Origin: Physocladia obscura
Taxonomy: Eukaryota > Chytridiomycota > Chytridiomycetes > Chytridiales > Chytriomycetaceae
Direction: 5' to 3'
Length of the DNA: 17,696 nt
Assembly: GCA_027596945.1 (NCBI GenBank)
Contig: JADGJH010000507.1
Span: forward strand, 1 to 17,696
Below, one piece after another: positions 17,271 through 17,696 of the stretch. Made by a program: the position numbers and the translations under genes. The notes under the pieces were generated by a model. The model was given only the letters and a program-made list of their open reading frames with translations, was not told the DNA's origin and made no database searches. Within the stretch, counting starts at the first letter, position 1; each line of letters opens with the position of its first letter.

Positions 17271-17696
17271 CTAATGCCAAAGGTTTTTTTTCAAATGATT
17301 TTTTTTTAGCTAACAAGAAAAAAGTTGTCAGTCGACGTCATCAATACTGCAATTGAATTTCGCTGGGATAATTAAATTAAAGGCAGCAAATTTGCATCTG
17401 CCAAATCCATTGGACCATTGATTTGATTCATTTGCTCAAACAGCTCCAGCTGCCAACAATTACAGTACAAAAAAATTAAAGAAACTTGTTCATAAACAAA
17501 TATTTACAGTCAAATGCAAAATTTTCATTCTTGTTTCATTTCGTTTATATTAACTTAAAAATTAAAAAATAATAATTCAGCAATTTTGCCGAGATTGCAA
17601 AGTCTACATAAAACACGGCTGATATCGTAAAATATTTTTTTTAATTTCTCTCGATGTCTAATTTTATTAATTATTTAATTATTTTATAATATATAT

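Overview
This is an AT-rich nuclear fragment of a fungus, most likely a chytrid. The evidence is short GT-AG introns (44 to 219 bp), AATAAA-type poly(A) signals, a fungal GPI-anchored secreted protein, a prenylated PEX19, a mitochondrial BAT1-type aminotransferase, an MSS51-like MYND protein, and an F-box/ankyrin protein with a 31-residue repeat period of a kind I associate with chytrids. The lineage is inferred from gene content and no marker gene proves it. I see no rRNA, tRNA, CRISPR array or bacterial operon structure.

Left part (1-6500). The YG-rich C-terminal end of a plus-strand gene is followed by about 1 kb of AT-rich spacer. Next come a minus-strand F-box/ankyrin gene with an internal polyglutamine tract, another spacer that may hide a small minus-strand terminal exon, a five-exon plus-strand gene for a secreted GPI-anchored protein, and a convergent minus-strand gene for a low-complexity coiled-coil protein.

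Middle (6500-12260). A decayed Tc1/mariner (IS630-type) transposase and a second decayed fragment occupy 6.5-8.0 kb. Beside them lies the most striking structure of the window: two AhpD-like paralogs transcribed away from each other from one 289-bp intergenic region. All three intron positions and phases are conserved, the first three exons are identical in length, and both copies keep a CxxC motif but lack the usual histidine after it.

Right part (12387-17696). Minus-strand genes for a branched-chain aminotransferase and PEX19 follow. PEX19 shares a 130-bp divergent intergenic region with a MYND/MSS51-like gene. The last 850 bp hold what looks like the 3' end of an unrecognised minus-strand gene.

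Apart from the AhpD-like pair, the genes are ordinary independent eukaryotic loci. They touch on peroxisome biogenesis, mitochondrial amino-acid metabolism, mitochondrial translation control and ubiquitin-ligase adaptors, and they do not form one pathway. All splice structures were worked out by reading GT/AG junctions, frame continuity and family alignment from memory. None is confirmed by transcript data.
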